Assembly: GCF_001792815.1 (NCBI RefSeq)
Contig: NZ_CP017674.1
Span: forward strand, 682,001 to 746,000
Direction of reading: 5' to 3'
Length of the DNA stretch: 64,000 nucleotides
DNA from: Microbacterium sp. BH-3-3-3
Lineage (GTDB): Bacteria > Actinomycetota > Actinomycetes > Actinomycetales > Microbacteriaceae
Each line of letters opens with the position of its first letter. Position 1 is the stretch's first letter. Below, one piece after another: positions 22,063 through 30,867 of this stretch. A program made the translations under genes and the position numbers. The notes under the pieces are model-generated. The model had not been told where the DNA came from and did not search any database. It was given only the letters and a program-made list of their open reading frames with translations.

Positions 22063-22092
22063 AGGTTATCCGCCGCGCCCGGGCGAGGGCAA
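22063..22092 (-). promoter_or_regulatory. Promoter of the arg leader and arg operon
   Basis: On the minus strand: -35 TTGCCC (22087-22092), 18-bp spacer, -10 TAACCT (22063-22068), then 6 nt to the leader ATG at 22056. It is the best sigma-A-type promoter I can see in the 347-bp argC-pheT gap. No ARG box resembling the ArgR consensus was recognised. The rest of the gap up to pheT (22093-22225) shows nothing else. Confidence 0.65.
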
Positions 22093-22225
22093 ATCAGCGA
22101 CCGTGTGCACGCCCGCGTGAGAGCAGCGAATGACCGGCCGCGCGAAGGCGTCGCGTTCGCGGAGCCCGCCGAGACGACGAAGCGCCGCGCGGCGTGAGCC
22201 GGCGGCGCTCCGTTCGATCAGGGCG

Positions 22226-24736
22226 TCAGTCGCGAATGGCCGCGCCGAAGCGCTCGGCGGCCACCGCGACGCCGGCGAGCTTGGCCTCCGTCGCCTCGGC
22301 CGCGGTCAGGGTGCGGTCGTCGGCGCGGAAGCGCAGCGCGAACGTCAGGCTCTTGGTGCCGTCGGTGAGTCCGGGGCCGCGGTAGTCGTCGACCAGACGC
22401 GCCCCCTCGAGCAGCGGGGCCCCACCCTCGATGAGCGCGGCACGCACCGACCCCGCCGACACCTCGACCGGGACCGTCAGCGAGACGTCCTGCGTCGCCG
22501 CCGGGAAGCCCGAGAGCGATGCCGCGACCACGCGCGCCTGCGCCAGCTCGAGCATCGCGTCGAGGTCGAGTTCGGCCACGAGCACCCGGCCCGGCAGGTC
22601 GGCGTCGGCCGAGACGGCGGGCAGCAGCTCGCCGACGTAGCCGATGTCCTGCCCCGCGGCCAGGACGCGTGCGGTGCGTCCGGGGTGCAGGGCTGCGCGC
22701 TGAGCCTGCACGAGCTCGATGTCGAGGCCCGCCGCCGAGGCCAGCACGCGCACGGCGTCGACCGCATCGGCCAGGTCGGCCGCGACGGCCGGCTGCCCGG
22801 ACTGCTTGGCGACGGCGTTCCCGGCCAGCAGCACGGCGACGTGTCGGCGCTGCGGCGGGATCGAGGCGTCCAGAGCGGTGAGGGTCGCGGCATCCGGTCG
22901 CACCGCCAGCGGCGGAACCGACGCGGTGCCGTATTGCACGCCCGGCTTCGGCAGGAAGACGGTGCCCATCTCGAACAGCGCGAGATCGACGATGCCGCGC
23001 GAGACGTTGCGGTGTGCGACCTGCAGCAGGGCGGGCACGAGCGAACGACGCAGGTACGGCGCAAGACCGTCGAGCGGATTGGCGAGCTTCACGCTCGGCA
23101 GCGCGTCGCCCGACGGCGAGCCGTGCAGGGCGTTCTGCTCGTCGGTGGTGAACGGGAACGACGGCGTCTCAACGAAACCGGCCGCGGCCAGCGCGTTCGT
23201 CACCCGACGACGACCCTGCTGCGCGGCGGTGAGACCCCGGCCCGAGGGAGGCGTCGGCAGCACCGAGGGGATGCGGTGGTATCCCTCGATGCGGGCGACC
23301 TCTTCGGCCAGCGTCCACTTGTCGGTGAGGTCGTGGCGCCACGAGGGGGCGACCACCGACCAGCCCGACTCGCGCTCTTCGACGGTGCATCCGATGAGCC
23401 GGAGCGCCGAGACGATCTCGTCGTCGGTGTACTCGACGCCGATCAAGCCCGAGACGAACCCGGCCGGCAGGGTGATCGCGTCGCGACGGTACGCCGACGA
23501 GAGCGAACCGCCGAGCTCGGTGTCGAGCGTGCCGCCGGCGAGCTCGACCATCAGCGACGCGACGCGCTCGGCGGCGACGTACGGCACGAGCGGGTCGACG
23601 CCGCGCTCGAAACGGCGCGACGCTTCGGAGGGCAGCTTGTGCCGCCGCGCGGTACGCGCGATCGAGACCTGGTCGAACGTCGCCGCCTCGATCAGCACGT
23701 TGCGGGTGGCGTCGCTCATCTCGGTGGGGCCACCGCCCATGACACCGGCCAGGCCGATGGGGCCCGACTCGTCGGTGATGAGCAGATCTTCGGCGTTCAG
23801 GGTGCGCACCTGGCCGTCGAGGGTCTCGAGCTTCTCGCCCGGCGCGGCGCGGCGCACCGTGATGCCGCCCTGCAGGCGGTCGAGGTCGTAGCCGTGGATC
23901 GGCTGGCCGAGCTCGAGCATGACGTAGTTCGTGATGTCGACCAGCACGCCCAGCGACCGGATACCGGCGAGCGAAAGCCGCGTGATCATCCACGGCGGAG
24001 TCGGACGCGAGGGGTCGACGTCGCGCACGATGCGCGCCACGAACTCGGTGGCGCCGTGACGACCTCGGATCGGCGCCTGATCGTCGACGGTGATCGCGAA
24101 GCCCGAGGGCGTGCGTGAGACGGCCTCGTCGTGACCGGCACCGGGGTCGCGGAAGTCGGCACCCGTGGCGTGCGAATACTCGCGGGCGACCCCGCGCAGC
24201 GACAGGGCGTAGCCGCGGTCGGGGGTGACGTTGATCTCGACCGCGAGGTCGTCGAGCCCCAGCAGCGCGATGGCATCCGTTCCCACGGGCGCGTCGATGC
24301 CGAGGTCGATCAGACGCAGGATGCCGGAGTGCTCGCTGCCGAGCCCCAGCTCTTTCGCCGAGGCGATCATGCCGTCGGAGACGTGGCCGTAGGTCTTGCG
24401 CGCGGCGATGGGGAACGGGCCGGGCAGCACCGAACCGGGCAGGGTCACCACGACCTTGTCGCCCTCGAAGAAGTTGCCGGCACCGCAGACGACGCCGCGC
24501 ACTCCCCCGTTGTCGGCACCGACGTCGACCTGGCACCAGCGGATGGTCTTGCCGTTGGACTGCGGTTCGGCGGTGAACTCCTTCACCTCGCCGACGACGA
24601 TCGGGCCCGACAGTTCGAAGCGGTGCACGTCTTCTTCTTCGAATCCGACCGAGACCAACTCCGCGAGGACGTCTTCGGGCGTGGCCGTCACGGGTACGTC
24701 GACGTACTCGCGCAACCAGGAGAGCGGGACGCGCAT
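22226..24736 (-). CDS. pheT: Phenylalanine--tRNA ligase beta subunit
   Basis: An 836-residue beta chain of the (alpha-beta)2 PheRS. Domains in order: N-terminal MRVPLSWLREYVDVP, an EMAP-like tRNA-binding domain (about 40-155), B3/B4 editing domain, B5 DNA-binding-like domain, catalytic-like core, and C-terminal ferredoxin-like anticodon-binding domain (FPAATQDVSLTVPVEV near 735-750). All are full length. The ATG at 24736 overlaps the pheS stop (ATGA-type), so the two subunits are translated in a coupled way. Confidence 0.97.
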   Translation of the reverse strand: MRVPLSWLREYVDVPVTATPEDVLAELVSVGFEEEDVHRFELSGPIVVGEVKEFTAEPQSNGKTIRWCQVDVGADNGGVRGVVCGAGNFFEGDKVVVTLPGSVLPGPFPIAARKTYGHVSDGMIASAKELGLGSEHSGILRLIDLGIDAPVGTDAIALLGLDDLAVEINVTPDRGYALSLRGVAREYSHATGADFRDPGAGHDEAVSRTPSGFAITVDDQAPIRGRHGATEFVARIVRDVDPSRPTPPWMITRLSLAGIRSLGVLVDITNYVMLELGQPIHGYDLDRLQGGITVRRAAPGEKLETLDGQVRTLNAEDLLITDESGPIGLAGVMGGGPTEMSDATRNVLIEAATFDQVSIARTARRHKLPSEASRRFERGVDPLVPYVAAERVASLMVELAGGTLDTELGGSLSSAYRRDAITLPAGFVSGLIGVEYTDDEIVSALRLIGCTVEERESGWSVVAPSWRHDLTDKWTLAEEVARIEGYHRIPSVLPTPPSGRGLTAAQQGRRRVTNALAAAGFVETPSFPFTTDEQNALHGSPSGDALPSVKLANPLDGLAPYLRRSLVPALLQVAHRNVSRGIVDLALFEMGTVFLPKPGVQYGTASVPPLAVRPDAATLTALDASIPPQRRHVAVLLAGNAVAKQSGQPAVAADLADAVDAVRVLASAAGLDIELVQAQRAALHPGRTARVLAAGQDIGYVGELLPAVSADADLPGRVLVAELDLDAMLELAQARVVAASLSGFPAATQDVSLTVPVEVSAGSVRAALIEGGAPLLEGARLVDDYRGPGLTDGTKSLTFALRFRADDRTLTAAEATEAKLAGVAVAAERFGAAIRD

Positions 24737-25776
24737 CAGACCACCATTCCGAACTGCTCGCTGAAGCGCACATCGCCCTCGGCCATGTCGCGCATGTCCT
24801 GCACGTCGCTGCGGAACATGAGCGTGCGCTCGATGCCCATGCCGAAGGCGAAGCCCGAGTACTCCTCGGGGTCGATGCCGGCGGCGCGCAGCACATTGGG
24901 GTTCACCATTCCGCACCCGCCCCACTCGATCCAGCGTGCCCCGCCCTTGAAGGTGGGGTGCCACAGGTCGAGCTCGGCGCTCGGCTCGGTGAACGGGAAG
25001 AAGTTCGCGCGGAAACGCGTCTTGGCCTCGGGCCCGAACAGCACGCGCGCGGCGTGGTCGAGGGTGCCCTTGAGGTGGGCCATCGTGATGCCCTTGTCGA
25101 TGACGAGGCCCTCGAACTGCGTGAACACCGGCAGGTGCGTCGCGTCGAACTCATCGGTGCGGTACACGCGGCCGGGGCACAGCACGTAGATCGGCAGATC
25201 GCGCTCGAGCATGGAGCGCACCTGCACGGGGCTCGTGTGCGTGCGCAGCACCAGGTGCCGCGCGACCGGGTCGACGAAGAACGTGTCCTGCATCTGGCGC
25301 GCCGGGTGGTCGACGTCGAAGTTGAGGGCGTCGAAGTTGAACCACTCGTGCTCGAGCTCGGGCCCCTCGGCGATCTCCCATCCCATGCCGACGAAGATGT
25401 CCGACACCTGCTCCTGCAGGAGCGAGATCGGATGCCGTGCCCCCACGCGCGCGCGCTGCGGCAACGCCGTCACGTCGATGCGCTCGGCCTCGAGCTGGGC
25501 GGCGGTCTCGGCTTCGGCCAGCTCGGCCTCGCGGGCGGCGAGCGCCTGAGTGACCTGGCCGCGGGCCTGACCCACGAGCTTGCCGAAAGCGGCCTTGTGC
25601 TCGGGGGCGACGGCGCGCATCTGGGCGTTCAGCCGCGCGAGGGAGGATTGCTCCCCCGTGTGCGCGGAGCGGGCGGCTTTCAGGTCGGCCGTGGTCGCGG
25701 CCGCGGCGATGGCCGCGAGTGCGGCTTCGACGGCGGAGGCGACGGCCTCGGGGGTGATCTCGGGTGCGTCGGACAC
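24736..25776 (-). CDS. pheS: Phenylalanine--tRNA ligase alpha subunit
   Basis: A 346-residue catalytic alpha chain. An N-terminal coiled coil (residues about 10-100, Ala/Glu-rich) is followed by the class II core: motif 2 region near PGRVYRTDEFDATHLPVFTQFEG and motif 3 GMGIERTLMFR close to the C-terminus. The start is GTG at 25776, because the coiled coil begins just after it and a TAGACT -10 box (25785-25790) ends 8 nt before it. The start codon lies only 14 nt beyond the gluD terminator. Confidence 0.95.
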   Translation of the reverse strand: MSDAPEITPEAVASAVEAALAAIAAAATTADLKAARSAHTGEQSSLARLNAQMRAVAPEHKAAFGKLVGQARGQVTQALAAREAELAEAETAAQLEAERIDVTALPQRARVGARHPISLLQEQVSDIFVGMGWEIAEGPELEHEWFNFDALNFDVDHPARQMQDTFFVDPVARHLVLRTHTSPVQVRSMLERDLPIYVLCPGRVYRTDEFDATHLPVFTQFEGLVIDKGITMAHLKGTLDHAARVLFGPEAKTRFRANFFPFTEPSAELDLWHPTFKGGARWIEWGGCGMVNPNVLRAAGIDPEEYSGFAFGMGIERTLMFRSDVQDMRDMAEGDVRFSEQFGMVV

Positions 25777-25784
25777 GAGATGAG

Positions 25785-25790
25785 AGTCTA
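25785..25790 (-). promoter_or_regulatory. -10 element of pheST
   Basis: Minus-strand TAGACT ends 8 nt before the pheS GTG. It directly adjoins the gluD terminator hairpin, so the two signals share about 45 bp. Confidence 0.45.
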
Positions 25791-25822
25791 CCGACGGGCG
25801 GGGACACTCCCCCGCCCGTCGG
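25791..25822 (-). terminator. Terminator of the gluABCD operon
   Basis: A 13-bp perfect stem CCGACGGGCGGGG/CCCCGCCCGTCGG with a 6-nt loop begins 9 nt after the gluD stop codon on the minus strand. Confidence 0.75.
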
Positions 25823-25831
25823 CGGATTCGA

Positions 25832-26731
25832 TCAGATCGCCGGACCGCCGCGCTGGGCGACGATGAGCGCCGTGTCGGTGCCGCCCTGCTGCGGGGGCTG
25901 CACGGGGGCGGCCACCTGGCCGACGCGCGGCGACCGGCGCAGACGCTTCTCGACCAGGGTCGCCACGTAAGACAGCAGCAGGCAGAGGGCGATGTAGATC
26001 GCGCCGACGATGATCGTCGCCGGGATGATGGGCGAGCCCACGCTCGGCTGCGCACCGATGTACTTCGCGTAGAACAGCAGCTCGGGGTACGTGATGATGA
26101 AGCCGAGAGCCGTGTCCTTCAGGGTCACGACGAGCTGGGCGATGATGACGGGCATCATCGCGCGGATCGCCTGCGGCAGCAGCACGAGGCGCATGACCCC
26201 GGCCTTGCGCAGGCCCACGGCGTAGCCCGCCTCGGCCTGCCCGCTGGGCAGCGACTCCACACCCGCGCGGATGACCTCGGCGAGCACCGAGCCGTTGTAG
26301 CAGATGAGGGCGATGACGACGGCCCAGTACGGCTCCATGCGGATGCCGAGGACGGGGAAGCCGTAGTAGAGCAGGAACATGAACACGAGCACCGGGATCG
26401 CGCGGAAGACCTCGATCACGGCGGTGAACGGCCAGCGCACCCACTTGTGATCGGACAGGCGACCGATCGCGAGCACGAAGCCCAGGGCCAGCGCACCGAC
26501 GGCGGCCACGACGAAGGCGGCGATGGTACGCATCGTGGCCTCGCCGATCTGCGCCCACACGTTCGTGTAGGTGAACGCCGACCACTTCTGGGCGGTGAAC
26601 TGACCGGTGTCGGCGAGACGCCAGACGAAGAATCCGATGATGCCGAGCACGACCAGGATCGTGACGACACCGAGGACGCGGTTGCGGGCGACGGCCTTGG
26701 GACCGGGGACGTCGTACAGGACGCTGCTCAT
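25832..26731 (-). CDS. gluD: Glutamate ABC transporter permease, GluD-like
   Basis: A 299-residue inner-membrane permease of the polar amino acid (HAAT) type. An N-terminal segment (RVLGVVTILVVLGIIGFFVW) precedes the usual permease core. The EAA loop contains SGQAEAGYAVGLRKAGVMRLVLLPQAIRAMMP and contacts the ATPase. The Pro/Gln-rich cytosolic tail is variable. The ATG at 26731 overlaps the gluC stop by 4 bp. Together with gluC it should form the membrane channel for glutamate uptake. Confidence 0.9.
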   Translation of the reverse strand: MSSVLYDVPGPKAVARNRVLGVVTILVVLGIIGFFVWRLADTGQFTAQKWSAFTYTNVWAQIGEATMRTIAAFVVAAVGALALGFVLAIGRLSDHKWVRWPFTAVIEVFRAIPVLVFMFLLYYGFPVLGIRMEPYWAVVIALICYNGSVLAEVIRAGVESLPSGQAEAGYAVGLRKAGVMRLVLLPQAIRAMMPVIIAQLVVTLKDTALGFIITYPELLFYAKYIGAQPSVGSPIIPATIIVGAIYIALCLLLSYVATLVEKRLRRSPRVGQVAAPVQPPQQGGTDTALIVAQRGGPAI

Positions 26732-27384
26732 CGTGCGACCCTCCATCGGTTCTCGAGCGTTCGCTGCAGCCACGACAGCAGCAGGACGAGCGCGACGAAG
26801 ATGACCATCACCCACAGGATGACGACGAACGCGTTCTCTCCGCGCTCACTGAGGTAGTTGCGAACCGAACCCAGGTTCACGATCGAGAAGCCCGCGGCGA
26901 CGGTCGTGTTCTTGAGCAGCGCGATGAACACACTCATCATCGGGGGGATCACGGAACGGAACGCCTGCGGCAGCACGACGAGCGTCATGACCTGGCCGAA
27001 GCCCAGGCCGAGCGCTCGAGCGGCCTCGGCCTGACCGACGGGGACGGTGTTCACGCCCGACCGGATCGCCTCGGCGACGTACGTCGCCGTGTAGATACCG
27101 AGGGCGCAGATCCCGAGCGTCAGCGAGACGTCGCCCGTCAGACGCAGCCCCAGGAGCGGGGGCAGCGCGAACACGAACGCGAAGAAGACGAGCGTGAGGG
27201 GGGTGTTGCGGATCGCGCTCACATAGAACGTGCCGACACCGCGGGCGATCGGCACGGGCGAGACGCGCATGGCGCCCACGATGAGGCCGAGCACGAGGGC
27301 CAGCGCTCCGCCCGCGAAGAACAGCAGAAGGGTTCCGCCGAGCGCCTCGCTCCACACGTCGAGGTTGTCGGTGATGACGCCCAT
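26728..27384 (-). CDS. gluC: Glutamate ABC transporter permease, GluC-like
   Basis: A 218-residue permease with about five membrane helices. The EAA loop reads VPVGQAEAARALGLGFGQVMTLVVLPQAFRSVIPP. It pairs with GluD. The ATG at 27384 lies 60 bp after gluB, separated from it by a strong hairpin. Family: amino acid ABC permease of the HisM/GlnP group. Confidence 0.92.
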   Translation of the reverse strand: MGVITDNLDVWSEALGGTLLLFFAGGALALVLGLIVGAMRVSPVPIARGVGTFYVSAIRNTPLTLVFFAFVFALPPLLGLRLTGDVSLTLGICALGIYTATYVAEAIRSGVNTVPVGQAEAARALGLGFGQVMTLVVLPQAFRSVIPPMMSVFIALLKNTTVAAGFSIVNLGSVRNYLSERGENAFVVILWVMVIFVALVLLLSWLQRTLENRWRVAR

Positions 27385-27409
27385 GCGTGCTCCTTATCTT
27401 GGTCGGGGA

Positions 27410-27440
27410 TTCGGGGGCGGTGCGGTGCACCGCCCCCGAA
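27410..27440 (-). terminator. Intercistronic hairpin between gluB and gluC
   Basis: A 13-bp perfect stem TTCGGGGGCGGTG/CACCGCCCCCGAA with a 5-nt loop begins just after the gluB stop. It has no strong T-run, so it probably causes partial termination or protects the 3' end of gluAB mRNA, raising binding-protein levels over permease. Confidence 0.6.
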
Positions 27441-27444
27441 CGGA

Positions 27445-28344
27445 TCACTCGTCAGCGGTGGGCTGGTCGCCCTTGATACCGGCGGGCGCGAGGTTCTTCT
27501 CGAACAGCGCCGTCCAGACGTCGCCGCCGTCGTTGAACAGGGTGTTGATGTGGTCCTTCAGGACGGTGTCACCCTTGGGCAGGCCGACGCCGTAGCGCTC
27601 CTCGCTGAAGGTGTCGCCAGCGATCTTGAACGCGTCGGGCTCCTGGGCGACGTAACCGGCGAGGATCGCCTGGTCGGTGGTCACCGCGTCGACCGAACCC
27701 GCGCGCAGCTGCTCGAGGCACTGCGTGTAGGTGTCGTACTCGACGGTGTCGCCGGGGGCGTACTCGTCGCGGATGCGCTGCAGCGGCGTCGAACCGGTGA
27801 CCGAGCAGACGATCTTGCCGGCGAGGTCGTCGGGGCCGGTGATGTCTTCGTTGTCGGCGGCGACGAGCAGGCCCTGACCGGTGATCAGGTAGGGGCCGGC
27901 GAAGTCGATCTGCGCCTTGCGCTTGTCGGTGATCGAGTAGGTGCCGACGTAGTAGTCGACGTTGCCGTTCACGAGCTCCTGCTCGCGGTTGGCCGAGGGG
28001 ATCGTCTTGTACTCGATCTGGTCCGCGTCGAAGCCGAGCGAGGCCGCGATCCACTGAGCGATCTCGACGTCGAAGCCGCCGCGCTCGTTGCTGACCGGGT
28101 CCTTGAAGCCGAGACCGGGCTGGTCTTCCTTCACACCGACGATGACCTTGTCGGCGGCGACCATGCGGTCGTAGGTGGGGCTGCCGTCGAGGGAGACGTC
28201 GGAGGCGACCTCCCACAGCTGAGTCGATTCGGTGCCGCCCTCGGCGCCGGGAGCCGCGCCCGGGGTGCCGCTGTTACAGGCCGTCAGGGCCAGAAGGCCG
28301 GCGGCGACGATGCTCGCGCCGGCGAGAAAACGTGTCTTACGCAT
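27445..28344 (-). CDS. gluB: Glutamate-binding lipoprotein, GluB-like
   Basis: A 299-residue extracellular solute-binding protein (SBP family 3). The signal peptide MRKTRFLAGASIVAAGLL ends in the lipobox LTAC, with lipidated C23. A flexible Gly/Ser/Ala-rich linker follows. The mature part has the family 3 signature GFDVEIAQWIAASLG and a QCLEQLRAGSVDAVTTD segment. It captures glutamate or a related amino acid outside the membrane. An AAGGAG ribosome-binding site precedes the ATG at 28344. Confidence 0.93.
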   Translation of the reverse strand: MRKTRFLAGASIVAAGLLALTACNSGTPGAAPGAEGGTESTQLWEVASDVSLDGSPTYDRMVAADKVIVGVKEDQPGLGFKDPVSNERGGFDVEIAQWIAASLGFDADQIEYKTIPSANREQELVNGNVDYYVGTYSITDKRKAQIDFAGPYLITGQGLLVAADNEDITGPDDLAGKIVCSVTGSTPLQRIRDEYAPGDTVEYDTYTQCLEQLRAGSVDAVTTDQAILAGYVAQEPDAFKIAGDTFSEERYGVGLPKGDTVLKDHINTLFNDGGDVWTALFEKNLAPAGIKGDQPTADE

Positions 28345-28477
28345 GTGATGTCTCCTTGGTTACGTGTGCTGTGCGGATAAGGGTCGTCGGTGACGGCGCG
28401 CGAGATAGACCGGGGGGAACGGCAACCATGCGGTCGGCGGGAGAACCTCCTCGTTCATCGCCGTCAAGGGAAGAGCG

Positions 28478-29236
28478 TCAGTGGGTGATGAGCTTCGACA
28501 GGAAGTCCTTCGCCCGATCGGATTCGGGCTTCGTGAAGAACTGCTCGGGCGTCGCCTGCTCGACGATCTGCCCGTCGGCCATGAACACCACGCGGTTCGC
28601 GGCCTTGCGCGCGAAGCCCATCTCGTGCGTCACGACGATCATCGTCATGCCGTCTTTGGCGAGACCGACCATCACGTCGAGCACCTCGTTGATCATCTCT
28701 GGGTCGAGCGCCGAGGTGGGCTCGTCGAAGAGCATCACCTTGGGCTTCATGGCCAGAGCACGGGCGATCGCGACGCGCTGCTGCTGACCGCCCGAGAGCT
28801 GGGCGGGGAGCTTGTCGGCCTGGTGACCGACGCCCACGCGTTCGAGGAGCGCGCGCGCCTCTTTCTCGGCATCCGCCTTCTTCATCTTGCGGACCTTGAG
28901 GGGGCCGAGCGTGACGTTCTCGAGGATCGTGAGATGGGCGAACAGGTTGAACGACTGGAACACCATGCCGACGTCGGCGCGCAGTTCGGCCAGGCCCTTC
29001 CCCTCTTTGGGAAGCTCCTTGCCGTCGATGGTGATCGTCCCGCTCGTGATGGTCTCGAGGCGATTGATGGTGCGGCACAGCGTCGACTTGCCCGAACCCG
29101 AGGGTCCGATGACGACGACGACCTCGCCGCGGTCGACGGTGAGGTCGATGTCTTTCAGAGCCTGGAACTGTCCATAGTGCTTCTGGACGTCGCTGACGAC
29201 GACCAGGGGCTCGGTCTTCGGGGGAACGGATGCCAT
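28478..29236 (-). CDS. gluA: Glutamate ABC transporter ATP-binding protein, GluA-like
   Basis: A 252-residue ABC ATPase. Walker [10 protein letters not shown] is at 44-52, the Q-loop is in MVFQSFNLF, the signature LSGGQ at 147-151, and Walker B VMLFDEP at 167-173, followed by the D-loop and H-switch (VVTHEMGFA). It is most like GlnQ/GluA of polar amino acid uptake. The ATG at 29236 is 6 nt after TAGGGT, so the operon is predicted to begin as a leaderless mRNA. gluB, gluC and gluD follow. Confidence 0.94.
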   Translation of the reverse strand: MASVPPKTEPLVVVSDVQKHYGQFQALKDIDLTVDRGEVVVVIGPSGSGKSTLCRTINRLETITSGTITIDGKELPKEGKGLAELRADVGMVFQSFNLFAHLTILENVTLGPLKVRKMKKADAEKEARALLERVGVGHQADKLPAQLSGGQQQRVAIARALAMKPKVMLFDEPTSALDPEMINEVLDVMVGLAKDGMTMIVVTHEMGFARKAANRVVFMADGQIVEQATPEQFFTKPESDRAKDFLSKLITH

Positions 29237-29242
29237 GTCAAC

Positions 29243-29248
29243 ACCCTA
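29243..29248 (-). promoter_or_regulatory. gluA: -10 element of leaderless gluA
   Basis: Minus-strand TAGGGT followed by GTTGAC and the gluA ATG. The 6-nt spacing predicts transcription starting at the first codon of the operon. Confidence 0.5.
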
Positions 29249-29312
29249 TGAGGATGCTGGGCGCCCGACCACATTCCGGCGCGCGCCTTAACCGATCTGT
29301 AACAGCAGGGGT

Positions 29313-30110
29313 TCAGCGATCGCGCTGCGCGAACGCCGTCTCGTAGAGGCAGACGCTGGCCGCGGTGGCGAGGTTGAGCGACTCGGCACGCCCGTAGATC
29401 GGCAACCGCAACGCGATGTCGGCGTGCGCCAACGCCTCGTCGTCGAGACCGCGCGCCTCGTTCCCGAACAGCCACGCCGTGGGTTCGGCGAGCATGTCGC
29501 GGGATGCCAAGAAGTCGCCGCCTTCGACGTCGGCGGCCACCACCCGCATCCCCGCCTCGTGCACCCGCGCGACGACGTCGGCCAGCTCGAGGTCGACGGC
29601 GACGGGCAGGTGGAAGAGCGACCCCGTGGTCGAGCGGACCACCTTGGGGTTGTACGGGTCGACCGTGCGACCGGTCAGGATCACCGCGTCGGCTCCCGCC
29701 GCGTCGGCCGCGCGGATGATGGTGCCGAGGTTGCCGGGGTCGCGCACCTCTTCGCAGATGGCGATGAGGCGGGGGCCCGCTGCCAGAACGTCTTTCAGGG
29801 CGGTCGGCGACTGGCGGGCCACGGCGACGATGCCCTGCGGCGTGACGGTGTCGGCCATGGCATCCAGGACCGCTTCGGTCGTGTACTGCAGGTCGACGCC
29901 CGCGGCCTCGGCGGCCTCGCGCAGGTCGCCGTGCTTTTCGAGCGCTGTCGGGGTCGCGTACATCTCGATCACCGTCTCGGGTGCCCACGCCAACGCCTCG
30001 CGGGCCGCCTGCGGTCCCTCGAGGAGGAACAGACCGGTCTCTTGACGGGCGGCGCGCTTGCTGAGTTTTGCCACGGCGCGCACCCGGGGCGAACGGGGGT
30101 TCTCGAGCAC
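29313..30110 (-). CDS. TrmH/SpoU family RNA 2'-O-methyltransferase
   Basis: A 265-residue SPOUT methyltransferase. An N-terminal substrate-binding domain ([12 protein letters not shown]) is followed by the knotted catalytic domain with its three motifs: [18 protein letters not shown] (motif 1), [10 protein letters not shown] (motif 2) and [22 protein letters not shown] (motif 3). It methylates a ribose in rRNA or tRNA using SAM. The start is GTG at 30110, 6 nt after TACACT, so a leaderless mRNA is predicted. It sits downstream of rplT, as in many Actinobacteria. Confidence 0.9.
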   Translation of the reverse strand: MLENPRSPRVRAVAKLSKRAARQETGLFLLEGPQAAREALAWAPETVIEMYATPTALEKHGDLREAAEAAGVDLQYTTEAVLDAMADTVTPQGIVAVARQSPTALKDVLAAGPRLIAICEEVRDPGNLGTIIRAADAAGADAVILTGRTVDPYNPKVVRSTTGSLFHLPVAVDLELADVVARVHEAGMRVVAADVEGGDFLASRDMLAEPTAWLFGNEARGLDDEALAHADIALRLPIYGRAESLNLATAASVCLYETAFAQRDR

Positions 30111-30116
30111 GTCCTC

Positions 30117-30122
30117 AGTGTA
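30117..30122 (-). promoter_or_regulatory. -10 element of leaderless TrmH-family gene
   Basis: Minus-strand TACACT ends 6 nt before the GTG start at 30110. Confidence 0.45.
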
Positions 30123-30165
30123 TGGCGTCTGCGGTATGCGCTCCGGACGCCGCGCAGGAACGACG

Positions 30166-30195
30166 AACGGGCGCCCTCCGAAGAGGACGCCCGTT
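30166..30195 (-). terminator. Terminator of the infC-rpmI-rplT operon
   Basis: A 13-bp stem (AACGGGCG-T-CCTC against GAGG-G-CGCCCGTT, one wobble) is closed by a stable TTCG tetraloop on the minus strand, 17 nt after the rplT stop codon. Confidence 0.75.
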
Positions 30196-30212
30196 TGACG
30201 AGGAACTGCGTA

Positions 30213-30596
30213 TTACGCGGTCTTCGCGGCGTTGACGTCGCTGGGCAGCGCCGCCTTCGCGGTCGCGACGAGCGAGGCGAACACGGCCGGCTCGTTCACG
30301 GCGAGCTCGGCGAGCATACGACGGTCGACCTGCACACCCGCGAGGCCGAGGCCCTGGATGAAGCGGTTGTACGTCATGCCGTTCTGGCGGGACGCCGCGT
30401 TGATGCGCTGGATCCACAGACGACGGAAGTCGCCCTTGCGCTTGCGACGGTCACGGTACGCGTAGACGAGGGAGTGGGTGACCTGCTCCTTGGCCTTGCG
30501 GTACAGGCGCGAACGCTGACCGCGGTAACCGGACGCGCGCTCGAGGATGACGCGACGCTTCTTGTGGGCGTTTACTGCCCGCTTGACTCTAGCCAT
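30213..30596 (-). CDS. rplT: 50S ribosomal protein L20
   Basis: A 127-residue basic protein beginning [33 protein letters not shown], cut here only to the recognisable L20 start, with the conserved [18 protein letters not shown] centre. L20 is a primary rRNA-binding protein of the large subunit and in many bacteria represses its own operon. It follows rpmI by 29 bp. Confidence 0.98.
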   Translation of the reverse strand: MARVKRAVNAHKKRRVILERASGYRGQRSRLYRKAKEQVTHSLVYAYRDRRKRKGDFRRLWIQRINAASRQNGMTYNRFIQGLGLAGVQVDRRMLAELAVNEPAVFASLVATAKAALPSDVNAAKTA

Positions 30597-30625
30597 TTCT
30601 TCTTCTTCCTAACGTGCGTCGGCGC

Positions 30626-30820
30626 TCAGAGGCCGAGGAGCTTCTTGGCGACCTTGGCGTCACCCTTGGCCAGGACCTGCTCCTGGTTCAGGCGACGGGT
30701 GCGCTTGGACGCCTTGCCCTCGAGGTTGTGCCGCATGCCGGCCTGCTGCTTCATGAGCTTGCCGCTGCCGGTCAACTTGAAACGCTTCTTGGCACCGGAG
30801 TGGGTCTTCTGCTTCGGCAT
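30626..30820 (-). CDS. rpmI: 50S ribosomal protein L35
   Basis: A 64-residue basic protein starting [20 protein letters not shown], the invariant L35 beginning. It is the middle gene of infC-rpmI-rplT. A GAAGGA ribosome-binding site precedes the ATG. Confidence 0.98.
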   Translation of the reverse strand: MPKQKTHSGAKKRFKLTGSGKLMKQQAGMRHNLEGKASKRTRRLNQEQVLAKGDAKVAKKLLGL

Positions 30821-30867
30821 GTCTCTTCCTTCGTTGTGTTTCCCGCCGGGCGGGAGCCTGGGGGGCC

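Noticed and set aside
21879..22225. ArgR operator (ARG box) before argC
   Set aside because: No AT-rich palindrome resembling an ARG box was found. The Arg-rich leader is the better candidate.
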